Source: Clostridiales bacterium
Lineage (GTDB): Bacteria > Bacillota_A > Clostridia > Oscillospirales > Oscillospiraceae
DNA: 6,960 nt
NCBI GenBank assembly: GCA_022777455.1
Contig: JALFGI010000280.1
Span: 1-6,960, forward strand
Direction of reading: 5' to 3'
Below the pieces are notes generated by a model, which did no database searches, was not told the DNA's origin, and saw only the letters and a program-made list of their open reading frames with translations. This document shows, piece by piece, positions 1 to 5,745 of the stretch. Each line of letters starts with the position of its first letter. Position 1 is the stretch's first letter. Both the position numbers and the translations under genes were made by a program.

Positions 1-1
1 G

Positions 2-727
2 AGAATCACCATGACAAAGATTGCATTGGAGGATTTCGGGATTCTTTTTGATGCGCTGACCACAAAGGTATCAGCAATTCCTGTGAAAGTGCTTCGCCGG
101 TTCAAGGAGGAAATCTACAGCTATGCAATCACATCTCACCCCGGCCCAACAATGCAGGGGGCGCCCATTGACGACAGTGCGATTCCAGAAGATATGCTTG
201 CTATTTCTATCGGTCTTCCGAAAACCGGTACTTACGGAATCCGCAGTGTGCTGAACACAGATTCCTGGTACCGAGACATTGTGATGGATGATTTGAAAGC
301 TTACAACTATTCTTATGATGACCGAATTGAATATGGCTTTCAGGAAGTGTTTAAGGGATGCGGCGGCTTTCTTCCCGTGCACAAATATCTGGCAAATTCC
401 AGTGCAGATTACCCCAATGTAAGAGAAAGGGCAGCTCGCAATTTTGAAGACCTTTTCTCAAATACCATCAGGAACAGCAGAGAGTATACCAAGCAATATC
501 GCTCGATTATGGACTTATGGACAAAGGAGAAGGATTCCCCGAAAAAAGCATATCGTTTAATGGGTCAGCTCCCTGAAGAGAAGATTGTAGTTTCGGAGTT
601 GGAAGAAATCCTGAAAGAGATTTTCATGGACAATCCTGAGATTTTGAAAAGTCCGATCAATGGAGTTCCTACAGACATTCGCCGGTTGATCAGAGTGTAT
701 GATTATCTGAAATGGGGAAGAAAATAA
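2..727 (+). CDS. 3' part of an unrecognised protein gene, possibly SIR2-like accessory protein, truncated by window edge
   Basis: The reading frame is already open at the left edge (codons R-I-T precede the first Met at 11), and no Shine-Dalgarno sequence lies before that Met. I therefore treat this as the C-terminal part of a longer protein. The visible 238+ residues are soluble and charged, with no signal peptide or membrane segment. Distinctive stretches are SIGLPKTGTYGIRSVLNTD (about residues 66-84 from Met 11), WYRDIVMDDL, LPVHKYL and a helical, acidic C-terminus ending in YDYLKWGRK. The arrangement vaguely resembles the region behind the catalytic domain of large SIR2-family defence proteins, but no NAD-binding motif is in view, so this is a guess. 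Hand counts give 26/60 GC in two separate lines, against 39/60 in the next gene, which suggests a horizontally acquired gene. It ends TAA and runs straight into an inverted repeat. Confidence 0.7.
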   Translation, partial: RITMTKIALEDFGILFDALTTKVSAIPVKVLRRFKEEIYSYAITSHPGPTMQGAPIDDSAIPEDMLAISIGLPKTGTYGIRSVLNTDSWYRDIVMDDLKAYNYSYDDRIEYGFQEVFKGCGGFLPVHKYLANSSADYPNVRERAARNFEDLFSNTIRNSREYTKQYRSIMDLWTKEKDSPKKAYRLMGQLPEEKIVVSELEEILKEIFMDNPEILKSPINGVPTDIRRLIRVYDYLKWGRK

Positions 728-783
728 GAGGTCGATTCCATCCAAGTGCCCGCAAATGCGGGAACAAAGAGAGAACGACCTCT
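727..783 (+). other. Inverted repeat enclosing a hairpin directly after the edge gene
   Basis: AGAGGTCG (727-734) is perfectly complementary to CGACCTCT (776-783), giving an 8-bp outer stem that starts on the last base of the stop codon. It encloses an inner hairpin, CCCGC/GCGGG with loop AAAT (749-762). No T-run follows the outer stem, so it is not a standard intrinsic terminator. It could act as an mRNA 3'-end stabiliser or be part of a small structured RNA. Confidence 0.5.
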
Positions 784-826
784 AATTAAGGGACATTCCC
801 GCAAGGTGCCTGCTACACAGGAACAC
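735..826 (+). repeat. Two related structured repeat units, 60 bp apart
   Basis: Two units share the order ATTCC, then GTGCC 11 bp later, then GGAACA another 14-15 bp on. They sit at 735/746/761 and at 795/806/820. The middle of each folds into a short hairpin: CCCGC-AAAT-GCGGG (749-762) and CCTG-CTACA-CAGG (809-821). A C-G pair in the first (751/760) is replaced by a T-A pair in the second (811/819), a compensatory change that favours selection on RNA or DNA structure. The rest of 826-968 shows no gene, only AT-rich DNA leading into the next promoter. Confidence 0.5.
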
Positions 827-968
827 TTACGTTTCTGTACCTTCAGTAACTATTATATGCAAGAAGACGGGAAAAGTAAAGCAGAAAAAATAAATTATTT
901 TTGAAAAGACCGTTTGAAACTGTAAATTCACAGAAGTATTGTTGACATGGGCAAATACCGATTTTTCC

Positions 969-997
969 TTGCAATTTTCCCGTCTGTATGCTAGAAT
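969..997 (+). promoter_or_regulatory. Sigma-A-type promoter of the DUF2207 gene
   Basis: The -35 is TTGCAA (969-974, 4/6 consensus). After a 17-bp spacer comes the -10, TAGAAT (992-997, 5/6), with an extended -10 TG at 989-990. Transcription would begin near 1004, leaving a leader of about 35 nt before the TTG start. An AT-rich tract at 885-902 lies too far upstream to be a standard UP element. Confidence 0.75.
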
Positions 998-1025
998 GTT
1001 TCAATGATAACTATGCGTAACGGAC

Positions 1026-1041
1026 GGGAGGAATTGGCTTG
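1026..1041 (+). promoter_or_regulatory. Ribosome binding site that fixes a TTG start
   Basis: GGGAGG (1026-1031) lies 7 nt before TTG at 1039-1041. No in-frame ATG or GTG lies between the promoter and this site. The TTG begins a canonical signal peptide (K-R then a hydrophobic run), so TTG is the credible start. Confidence 0.8.
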
Positions 1042-2742
1042 AAGCGGTGCTGTGCCATGCTGTGCGGCTTTTTTGTGATTTTTGCCGCCCTTTTTGTCCT
1101 CCCCGTGTCCGCGGAGAGCGCAGCCTCCAAAGTGGATATGTACTGCACCGTGAACAACGACGGTGACTGCCTGGTGAGCATGACGGTGACCCTGCGCATG
1201 GAGGCATCCGACGAAGGCCTGACCTTCCCCCTGCCCTACAGCGCCAGCAACGTCACCATGAACGGCGGCTCCGTCTCCACCTCCCGGGTGGGGGACAAGA
1301 CCCTGGCTGCCCTGAGCCGGGTGGTGGGCGGCCTGACGGGAGAATTCACCGTCCGATTCGACTATGAGCTGCCCAAGGCCGTGAGCGTCACTTCCGACCG
1401 GCAGCTTCAGCTGACGCTGCCCATGCTGTGCGGCTTCGACTATCCGGTGGAAAGCCTGAGCTTCATCATCACCCTGCCGGACAACATCGAGACCAAGCCC
1501 ACCTTCACCAGCACCTACCAGCAGAACGGCTTTGAATCCAATCTGGAGCTGACCATCACCGGCAACATGATCACCGGCTCCAGCGTCAACACCCTGAACG
1601 ACCACGAGGCCGTCACCATGACCATGGCGGTGTCCAAGGACATGTTCCCCACCGTCAGCACCTACCAGCGCACCGGCAACCCGGAGATTATCCCCATGGC
1701 GGTTTTCGCGGGACTGGCGCTATTATATTGGCTGGTGTTCCTGCGCACCCTGCCGCCCCAGCATCAGCGGGCCACCGTGCCCCCGGAGGGAATCTCCGCC
1801 GGCGAGCTGGGCTGCCGGGTGACCATGAGCGGCGGCGATCTGAGCATGATGGTGATGTCCTGGGCCCAGATGGGCTACCTGCTCATCCGTCCCGACGGCG
1901 GACGGGTGCTGCTGTACAAGCAGATGGACATGGGCAACGAGCGCAGCCTCTTTGAGGTGCGGGTGTTCCAGTCCCTCTTTGCCGACCGCCGGGTGGTGGA
2001 CTGCAGCAGAGCGTACTACGCCAAGCTGTGTGCCAAAACCGCCTCCATGGTGCCGGGAGAAAAGGCCATGTGCCGCCCCAAATCCGGCAGCCGGAAGATC
2101 TTCCGTTGGCTGCTGTGCATCAGTCAGGCCTTCTGCGGCATGTGCATCGCCATGAACATGACTTCCATTCCCGTGCTGCAGATCATGTTTTCCCTGATTT
2201 TCGGCGTGCTCAGCGCCATTTCCGCATGGCAGATTCATGAATTCGCCATGCACATTCTGTTCCGCACCCGGTCCAAAGCCTGGATCTCCCTGGCCCTGTG
2301 CCTGTTCTGGGTGCTGCTGGGCCTGATCGCCGGCCAGCCCTGGGTGCCCCTGGTATCCGTCATCGTGCAGCTGCTGATGGGGTATCTGGCTGCCTACGGC
2401 GGAATGCGCACGGAACGAAACCGCAGCGAGGCGGGGGAAATTTTGGCCATCCGCCGTTTCCTGCGCCGCATCCCCCGGCCCGAGGCCGCCCGGCTCATCA
2501 AGCTGGACCCGGACTACTTCTTCCGCATGGCCCCCTATGCCATCGCCCTGGGGGTGGGCAAGCCCTTTGCCGCCGCCTTTGGCAGGAGGAAGCTGGAGCC
2601 GTGTCCCTACCTCATCACCAAGAGCCAGAACAGCCGCACCGCCGAGGACTGGATGCGCCTGATGATCCAAACCGTCGCCCTGATGGACGACCGCTACCGC
2701 CGGACCCAAACCGAACGATGGATGGCCATCCGGTTCCGATAA
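1039..2742 (+). CDS. DUF2207-type membrane protein with signal peptide
   Basis: This is a 567-residue integral membrane protein of unknown function. The order of parts matches DUF2207 (YciQ-like) proteins. A signal peptide (residues 1-25, ending in VSAES) leads an extracellular beta-rich domain (about 30-205). A membrane segment follows (about 217-236). Next is a cytoplasmic winged-helix-like part beginning GELGCRVTMSGGDLSMMVMS (about 255-345), with the family's typical reading of a domain handling 'PDG' and 'MGYLLI' strands. A cluster of hydrophobic segments lies at about 355-375, 379-397, 413-431 and 434-454. The C-terminal block DPDYFFRMAPYAIALGVGKP (about 490-509) is the family's most recognisable motif. 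The length suits the family. It uses a TTG start with a good ribosome binding site and has its own promoter and downstream terminator, so it is probably monocistronic. The function is unknown; a role at the envelope is the only safe inference. Confidence 0.88.
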   Translation: MKRCCAMLCGFFVIFAALFVLPVSAESAASKVDMYCTVNNDGDCLVSMTVTLRMEASDEGLTFPLPYSASNVTMNGGSVSTSRVGDKTLAALSRVVGGLTGEFTVRFDYELPKAVSVTSDRQLQLTLPMLCGFDYPVESLSFIITLPDNIETKPTFTSTYQQNGFESNLELTITGNMITGSSVNTLNDHEAVTMTMAVSKDMFPTVSTYQRTGNPEIIPMAVFAGLALLYWLVFLRTLPPQHQRATVPPEGISAGELGCRVTMSGGDLSMMVMSWAQMGYLLIRPDGGRVLLYKQMDMGNERSLFEVRVFQSLFADRRVVDCSRAYYAKLCAKTASMVPGEKAMCRPKSGSRKIFRWLLCISQAFCGMCIAMNMTSIPVLQIMFSLIFGVLSAISAWQIHEFAMHILFRTRSKAWISLALCLFWVLLGLIAGQPWVPLVSVIVQLLMGYLAAYGGMRTERNRSEAGEILAIRRFLRRIPRPEAARLIKLDPDYFFRMAPYAIALGVGKPFAAAFGRRKLEPCPYLITKSQNSRTAEDWMRLMIQTVALMDDRYRRTQTERWMAIRFR

Positions 2743-2748
2743 GTGCAT

Positions 2749-2774
2749 CACACCCCCGGGAAAATCCGGGTGTG
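2749..2774 (+). terminator. Hairpin after the DUF2207 stop (weak terminator)
   Basis: CACACCC (2749-2755) pairs with GGGTGTG (2768-2774), with a further short inner GG/CC pairing after a two-base bulge. There is no T-tract, so on its own it would terminate poorly. It may protect the 3' end, or work with the stronger terminator about 70 bp downstream. Confidence 0.4.
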
Positions 2775-2843
2775 CGTAACACAGTAATTCTATGAATGAT
2801 TGATTACGTCATCTGTCTTGCAGGGTTGGTAACACGAAAACAG

Positions 2844-2879
2844 GCGATACCCGGTTGCTTTGACCGGGTATCGCTTTTT
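2844..2879 (+). terminator. Intrinsic terminator of the DUF2207 transcript
   Basis: A perfect 12-bp stem is formed by GCGATACCCGGT (2844-2855) and ACCGGGTATCGC (2863-2874), with a 7-nt loop (2856-2862) and five T residues (2875-2879). It is well placed to end transcription of the upstream gene before the next promoter. Confidence 0.9.
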
Positions 2880-2945
2880 CATGGTCACAGCGCGTTTATA
2901 AGTGCCGAACCGGGAAAAATACCCAAAAAAGTTGCCAAACGGGTA

Positions 2946-2974
2946 TTGCACAAAGGCGGAAAATCTGCTACCAT
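2946..2974 (+). promoter_or_regulatory. Promoter of the surface-protein/sortase unit
   Basis: TTGCAC (2946-2951) is followed by a 17-bp spacer and TACCAT (2969-2974, 4/6), preceded by an extended -10 TG at 2966-2967. The build is the same as the promoter at 969-997. The predicted leader contains a GC hairpin, CCGGGC (2990-2995) with GCCCGG (3003-3008). An alternative pairing, CTGGC (2995-2999) with GCCAG (3008-3012), overlaps it. A good GGGAGG ribosome binding site (3029-3034) precedes the ATG at 3043. Confidence 0.55.
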
Positions 2975-3042
2975 AACAGGGTATATATTCCGGGCTGGCT
3001 CTGCCCGGCCAGAACCCTAAGAAGATCAGGGAGGAAAGGAAA

Positions 3043-4035
3043 ATGAAGAAACGACTTTTGGCGCTGGCCCTGTGCTTTGTGCTGGCGGTGAGTGTGCTGC
3101 CCATCACCGCCGCGGCGGATACTTACTATCTCACTTCTGTGACAATTAAGGCATCCGGCGTAAAGCAATTGTCCGATGGGAAATATTATGTGATTGTTAC
3201 CAGCGCGATTGGCACTTACGATGGTGGGGAAATTGATATCACATCCCGCTTACTCCACATGGACGGCAACCTCTGTGGTGATCTTCTTGACAGCAATCAA
3301 CAAAAAATCACCACGCCACCTGAAGAACAGACAACATATCTTGCAGCATTTCCGTTTTATGCTCTCCGCAGCACGGATAGCAATGATGTTTATTTGAAGG
3401 ATGCTTCAATTCCTGTCAAATTGGATATCCCAGGGTATGCAATTGGAAGTTGCCTCTTCGATTATAGCAGAGAATACTTCAACTGTTACATCAATATAAC
3501 TAAGGAGCATGAACACACCTGGCAGTTTACCCAGACGGACAGCACCTTGACGGCGACCTGCAAGAACTGTGACACCCCCCCAGTGACCCTGACCCTCTCC
3601 GCCCACTCCGTCACCCTGCCCAACAGCCCCTTCAACGCCCGGCTGGAAGGGTTGGAGCAGTTTAAGAAGGAAGTCCCCAGCGCGGTCATCGGTGATTTTG
3701 TCTACAAGTACAAGGGTTCCGGGGACAGCGAATACCGCGTTGTCACACCCACCGCCGCCAACGCGAAAGCCGGCGAATATCAGGTGGGCGTCCGGATTTC
3801 GGGTCTTCCCAATAAGGAGTACGGGCCTGTGGAAATGAGTCTCGACGACGAAGTAATCCCGGACGGCGCCGGATACGCGGACCTGTATGTGAAGTACACC
3901 GCCGTTGACCCTGCCGTCACCGCCCAGACCGGGGACAACCGCCCCATCGAACTCATGATGGCGAGCGTTCTGGTCTTCTCCGCCCTGGCCGCCGCCGCGT
4001 TTATTGCGGACAGCAAGCGCAGGTCTCACCAATAA
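3043..4035 (+). CDS. Secreted surface protein with C-terminal sortase signal
   Basis: This 330-residue protein has a clear signal peptide (1-25, cleavage near TAAA-D). It has an N-terminal domain I do not recognise (about 26-150). A motif HEHTW...TLTATCKNCD follows (about 156-177); this Cys-x-x-Cys mini-module recurs in clostridial surface proteins ahead of beta-sandwich repeats. Residues 181-290 look like one or two such beta domains, with AGEYQVGVRISGLP typical of their last strand. The C-terminus is a wall-sorting signal: AQTGDN (294-299), a hydrophobic stretch (about 302-321) and the basic tail DSKRRSHQ. The motif differs from LPxTG and resembles the QTG variants handled by class B sortases, and a class B sortase is the next gene. 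Start: ATG 8 nt after GGGAGG. The N-terminal part (about 3121-3510) is 40-45% GC in samples, whereas the rest is about 63%, which points to a mosaic. Ligand and role are unknown. Confidence 0.85.
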   Translation: MKKRLLALALCFVLAVSVLPITAAADTYYLTSVTIKASGVKQLSDGKYYVIVTSAIGTYDGGEIDITSRLLHMDGNLCGDLLDSNQQKITTPPEEQTTYLAAFPFYALRSTDSNDVYLKDASIPVKLDIPGYAIGSCLFDYSREYFNCYINITKEHEHTWQFTQTDSTLTATCKNCDTPPVTLTLSAHSVTLPNSPFNARLEGLEQFKKEVPSAVIGDFVYKYKGSGDSEYRVVTPTAANAKAGEYQVGVRISGLPNKEYGPVEMSLDDEVIPDGAGYADLYVKYTAVDPAVTAQTGDNRPIELMMASVLVFSALAAAAFIADSKRRSHQ

Positions 4036-4043
4036 AAGTCCCC

Positions 4044-4144
4044 GCCTTGGCTCCCCCTCTGGGGGAGCTGGCAGCGAAGCTGACTGAGAGGGCCCTCTCC
4101 GCCCCTTCGGGGCACCTCTCCCATAGGGAGAGGCAAGAGCCTCT
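4044..4144. repeat. REP-like palindromic cluster between substrate and sortase genes
   Basis: Consecutive perfect short-loop hairpins are packed into about 100 bp: GCTCCCCC/GGGGGAGC (4050-4068, loop TCT); CAGC/GCTG (4072-4082, loop GAA); the 14-bp palindrome GAGAGGGCCCTCTC (4086-4099); GCCCC/GGGGC (4101-4113, loop TTC); and CCTCTCCC/GGGAGAGG (4115-4133, loop ATA). The last competes with AGAGGC/GCCTCT (4129-4144). From memory, very similar 'CTCCCCCTCTGGGGGAGC' plus 'CAGCGAAGCTG' strings recur between genes in Faecalibacterium-like genomes; I could not search for them. Confidence 0.75.
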
Positions 4145-4159
4145 TCCATAAACACCCCC

Positions 4160-4180
4160 AGGGCGGCCCCCAGCCGCCCT
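4160..4180 (+). terminator. GC-rich hairpin before sortase gene (attenuator-like)
   Basis: AGGGCGGC (4160-4167) pairs perfectly with GCCGCCCT (4173-4180) around the loop CCCCA. The following bases (GAATTAG) lack a T-run. It may therefore pause or partly attenuate transcription into the sortase gene rather than stop it. Confidence 0.4.
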
Positions 4181-4206
4181 GAATTAGCATCTACCGAGGT
4201 TTCGTC

Positions 4207-5076
4207 ATGCACAAATACCAAGGAAAATATCTATCACCCCGCCCAAACCGCCGCCCCTTCCTCTATCTCGGGCTGGGGTGCGCCGCGTTTGCCCTCATAG
4301 CGGCGGCGTATGTGGGCTTGTTCTTCTGGACAGGCGCCCAGCGCAAACAGGCCAGCCGTCAGACGGTAATGGAATATGTCACGCCTGTGACGCTGCCCAC
4401 CGCCCCGGAGCAGCCGGAAACGGAGCCTGACACTCAGACCACTGCGCCTTCCGAAACCACCGTCCCGGAAACCACAGCGGAAACCCAGCCGCCCCGGTTC
4501 CCCACCGTGGATTTTGCCGGACTTCGGGAGAAGAATCCCGATGTGGTGGCCTGGATTCAGATTCCCGCCCTGGAAGGGCTGAACTATCCTGTGGTGGTCG
4601 GTGCGGACAATTCGTATTATGTAAACCGCAACTGGAAAAAACAGGAAAGCGAGGAGGGAGCCATCTTTCTGGACTTCCGCAACAAGCCGGATTTCTCCCA
4701 GCCCCACAATATCCTCTACGGTCACTGCATGAAGGACGGCACCATGTTCCAGCCCCTGGGCCAATGGGAGCGGGAGTCCTTCCTCCGGGGCAATGACCGG
4801 ACGGTGCTTCTGTACCTGCCCGACGAAGTACGGGTGTATGAGATCATCGGCTCGGAGCGGGTAAACGCTCTGGACAGCCGGGTCTACAAAACCGACTACA
4901 CAGCCGGGGAAGAATGGGCGGATGCCATCGGGGAGACCCTGCGGCACCTGTGGTACAGCACGGACACGGCCTATGACGGCAGTTCCGAAATTCTCACCCT
5001 CTCCACCTGCATGGGCGGCGACCAGCGGCTCACGGTTCACGCCATCTGCGTGGAGCATGTACCAAACGGAACCTAA
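4207..5076 (+). CDS. srtB: Class B sortase (transpeptidase anchoring surface proteins)
   Basis: Sortases cleave a sorting signal between Thr and Gly and join the protein to a cell-wall amine. This 289-residue protein has a basic N-terminus and one membrane anchor (about 19-41), then a Pro/Thr/Glu-rich linker (about 59-98) that spaces the catalytic domain from the membrane. The domain opens with NPDVVAWIQIP (110-120) and LNYPVV (125-130), both typical of class B. The expected catalytic residues are visible: His173 in YGHCMKDGTMF, Cys268 in LSTC, and Arg274 in DQRLTVHA. A long segment between about 220 and 260, with a likely helix (GEEWADAIGETLRHLWY), fits the extra helix of class B. Cys to Arg is only 6 residues apart, a short loop. 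The start ATG follows GAGGT (4196-4200) at 6 nt. The upstream gene, on the same strand, is its likely substrate; no pilin or further substrate is in view. Confidence 0.93.
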   Translation: MHKYQGKYLSPRPNRRPFLYLGLGCAAFALIAAAYVGLFFWTGAQRKQASRQTVMEYVTPVTLPTAPEQPETEPDTQTTAPSETTVPETTAETQPPRFPTVDFAGLREKNPDVVAWIQIPALEGLNYPVVVGADNSYYVNRNWKKQESEEGAIFLDFRNKPDFSQPHNILYGHCMKDGTMFQPLGQWERESFLRGNDRTVLLYLPDEVRVYEIIGSERVNALDSRVYKTDYTAGEEWADAIGETLRHLWYSTDTAYDGSSEILTLSTCMGGDQRLTVHAICVEHVPNGT

Positions 5077-5146
5077 GGGATCAAAACAGATTTATCTCGA
5101 AAGAGCGTCCCTGTTCCCTTAGTAATGATACGAAGGGCGCACTTCT

Positions 5147-5165
5147 ATACGGGTTAAACCCGTAT
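5147..5165. other. 19-bp perfect palindrome downstream of sortase
   Basis: ATACGGGTTAAACCCGTAT is a perfect palindrome around a single central base (9-bp arms). As RNA it gives a 7-bp stem with a TTAAA loop. It could be an operator-like site or the first hairpin of the repeat block that follows. There is no gene start nearby to favour an operator. Confidence 0.5.
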
Positions 5166-5179
5166 GTACGCTCATCTCC

Positions 5180-5334
5180 GGCCTAAGAGCCGCCGCAATG
5201 CGGCGGTTGGCCTCCGAAACGCCTCGCTGCGGCTCGGTGTGCGAGGCCGAACACCCCGGACTCCTGAATGTCCAGGGCGTTTTGCGTCACTGCGTTCCGA
5301 ACAAGGGATTGCATCCCTTGCGCCGCTATGCGGC
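5180..5334. repeat. Dense block of short-loop palindromes, no gene
   Basis: GC-rich inverted repeats follow each other closely: CCGCCGC/GCGGCGG (5190-5206, loop AAT), flanked by GGCC pairs (5180-5183, 5209-5212); GCCTCG/CGAGGC (5221-5226, 5242-5247); CAAGGGA/TCCCTTG (5302-5320, loop TTGCA); and GCCGC/GCGGC (5322-5334, loop TAT). A frame open across 5164-5400 has Arg/Ala/Leu-rich content generated by these palindromes and shows no ribosome binding site. I therefore see repeat DNA, not a gene. Confidence 0.6.
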
Positions 5335-5348
5335 TATCCTTGCATGAG

Positions 5349-5379
5349 AAAAGGCGTGACCACTTTCGTCACGCCTTTT
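5349..5379. terminator. Bidirectional intrinsic terminator of the sortase unit
   Basis: A perfect 12-bp stem is formed by AAAAGGCGTGAC (5349-5360) and GTCACGCCTTTT (5368-5379) around a 7-nt loop. The A- and T-runs form the stem base, so it can work on either strand. On the plus strand it would end the surface-protein/sortase transcript, about 270 bp after the sortase stop. Confidence 0.85.
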
Positions 5380-5403
5380 GCCTATTTTACTGTCTTATGA
5401 ACG

Positions 5404-5428
5404 CCCCGCAAACCGGGGGTGATTTTTT
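5404..5428 (+). terminator. Short hairpin with T6 tail (back-up terminator)
   Basis: CCCCG (5404-5408) pairs with CGGGG (5414-5418) around CAAAC. After GTGA comes a run of six T residues (5423-5428). The stem is short and the T-run is offset, so it is at best a secondary terminator behind the 5349-5379 hairpin. Confidence 0.4.
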
Positions 5429-5447
5429 CCGTGCTGTGTGAATGGAT

Positions 5448-5619
5448 GTAGGAGACGGCCTGCGTGCCGTTCCAAATCCCCACGCATCGTCTATATTCAG
5501 TCAATTGGAACACGGTCCGTGCTCGCTCTGCGGTGTCGCTGTACGTTTCACCATTCAACCGGGCATTCCGTTTCCGGAGGCCGCTGCGCGGGTGGAACGG
5601 CACATAGGCCGTTCCCTAC
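5448..5619. mobile_element. 172-bp element with 26-bp imperfect terminal inverted repeats (MITE/BIME-like)
   Basis: The left end (5448-5473, reading GTAGGAGACGGCC...GTTCC) and the reverse complement of the right end (5594-5619, reading GTAGGGAACGGCC...GTTCC) match at 22 of 26 positions. The right end is also a palindrome by itself: GGAACGGC (5594-5601) with GCCGTTCC (5608-5615). No credible coding sequence lies between the ends. No obvious target-site duplication flanks it (left ...GAATGGAT, right GGGTGGGA...). It may therefore be a pair of inverted REP units rather than a transposon derivative. A frame across 5442-5786 runs through the terminator and is not a gene. Confidence 0.5.
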
Positions 5620-5654
5620 GGGTGGGACGGACCACATTTCCATTCAACCGGGCA
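5551..5654. repeat. 15-bp direct repeat, one copy inside and one outside the 172-bp element
   Basis: CCATTCAACCGGGCA occurs at 5551-5565 and again at 5640-5654, 89 bp apart, both on the plus strand. The flanks match poorly beyond the 15 bp. The second copy lies just outside the right terminal inverted repeat. Confidence 0.6.
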
Positions 5655-5695
5655 CTCAATCCCGTCAGGTGGGACCGCTTCAAGGATAGACAAGC

Positions 5696-5731
5696 AAAAA
5701 ACAGAGCGGGGACAAATCCTCGCTCTGTTTT
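5696..5731 (-). terminator. Intrinsic terminator of metQ
   Basis: AAAACAGAGCG (5698-5708) pairs perfectly with CGCTCTGTTTT (5721-5731). Inner G-T, G-C, G-C and A-T pairs extend the stem to about 15 bp around a CAAA loop (5713-5716). On the minus strand the six A residues at 5696-5701 become the U-tail, 15-50 bp after the metQ stop. The reverse orientation also ends in TTTT, so it probably works both ways. Confidence 0.9.
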
Positions 5732-5745
5732 GTTATGTGTGATTC

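Noticed and set aside
735..826. The two-unit repeat as a minimal CRISPR array.
   Set aside because: Only two imperfect units are present, the conserved blocks are short and interrupted, and no cas gene is in view.
885..902. An A/T-only inverted repeat (AAAAATA/TATTTTT).
   Set aside because: Such pairing is expected by chance in AT-rich promoter-upstream DNA, and it is not at a gene end.
942..947. A perfect TTGACA that could be a -35 box.
   Set aside because: No acceptable -10 lies 16-18 bp downstream; the pair at 969-997 fits better.
1723..2751. A 342-codon open frame on the minus strand opposite the DUF2207 gene.
   Set aside because: Its product is extremely rich in Gly, His, Gln and Ala with no domain or ribosome binding site. 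It is an antisense shadow of a GC-rich gene with convincing signal peptide and family motifs.
3406..4221. A 271-codon minus-strand frame across the surface protein gene and the repeat gap.
   Set aside because: It runs through the palindromic cluster, gives low-complexity Gly/Arg/Val-rich protein and opposes a gene with signal peptide and sorting signal.
4234..5058. A 274-codon minus-strand frame opposite the sortase.
   Set aside because: The plus strand has all sortase catalytic motifs; the antisense product resembles nothing and has biased composition.
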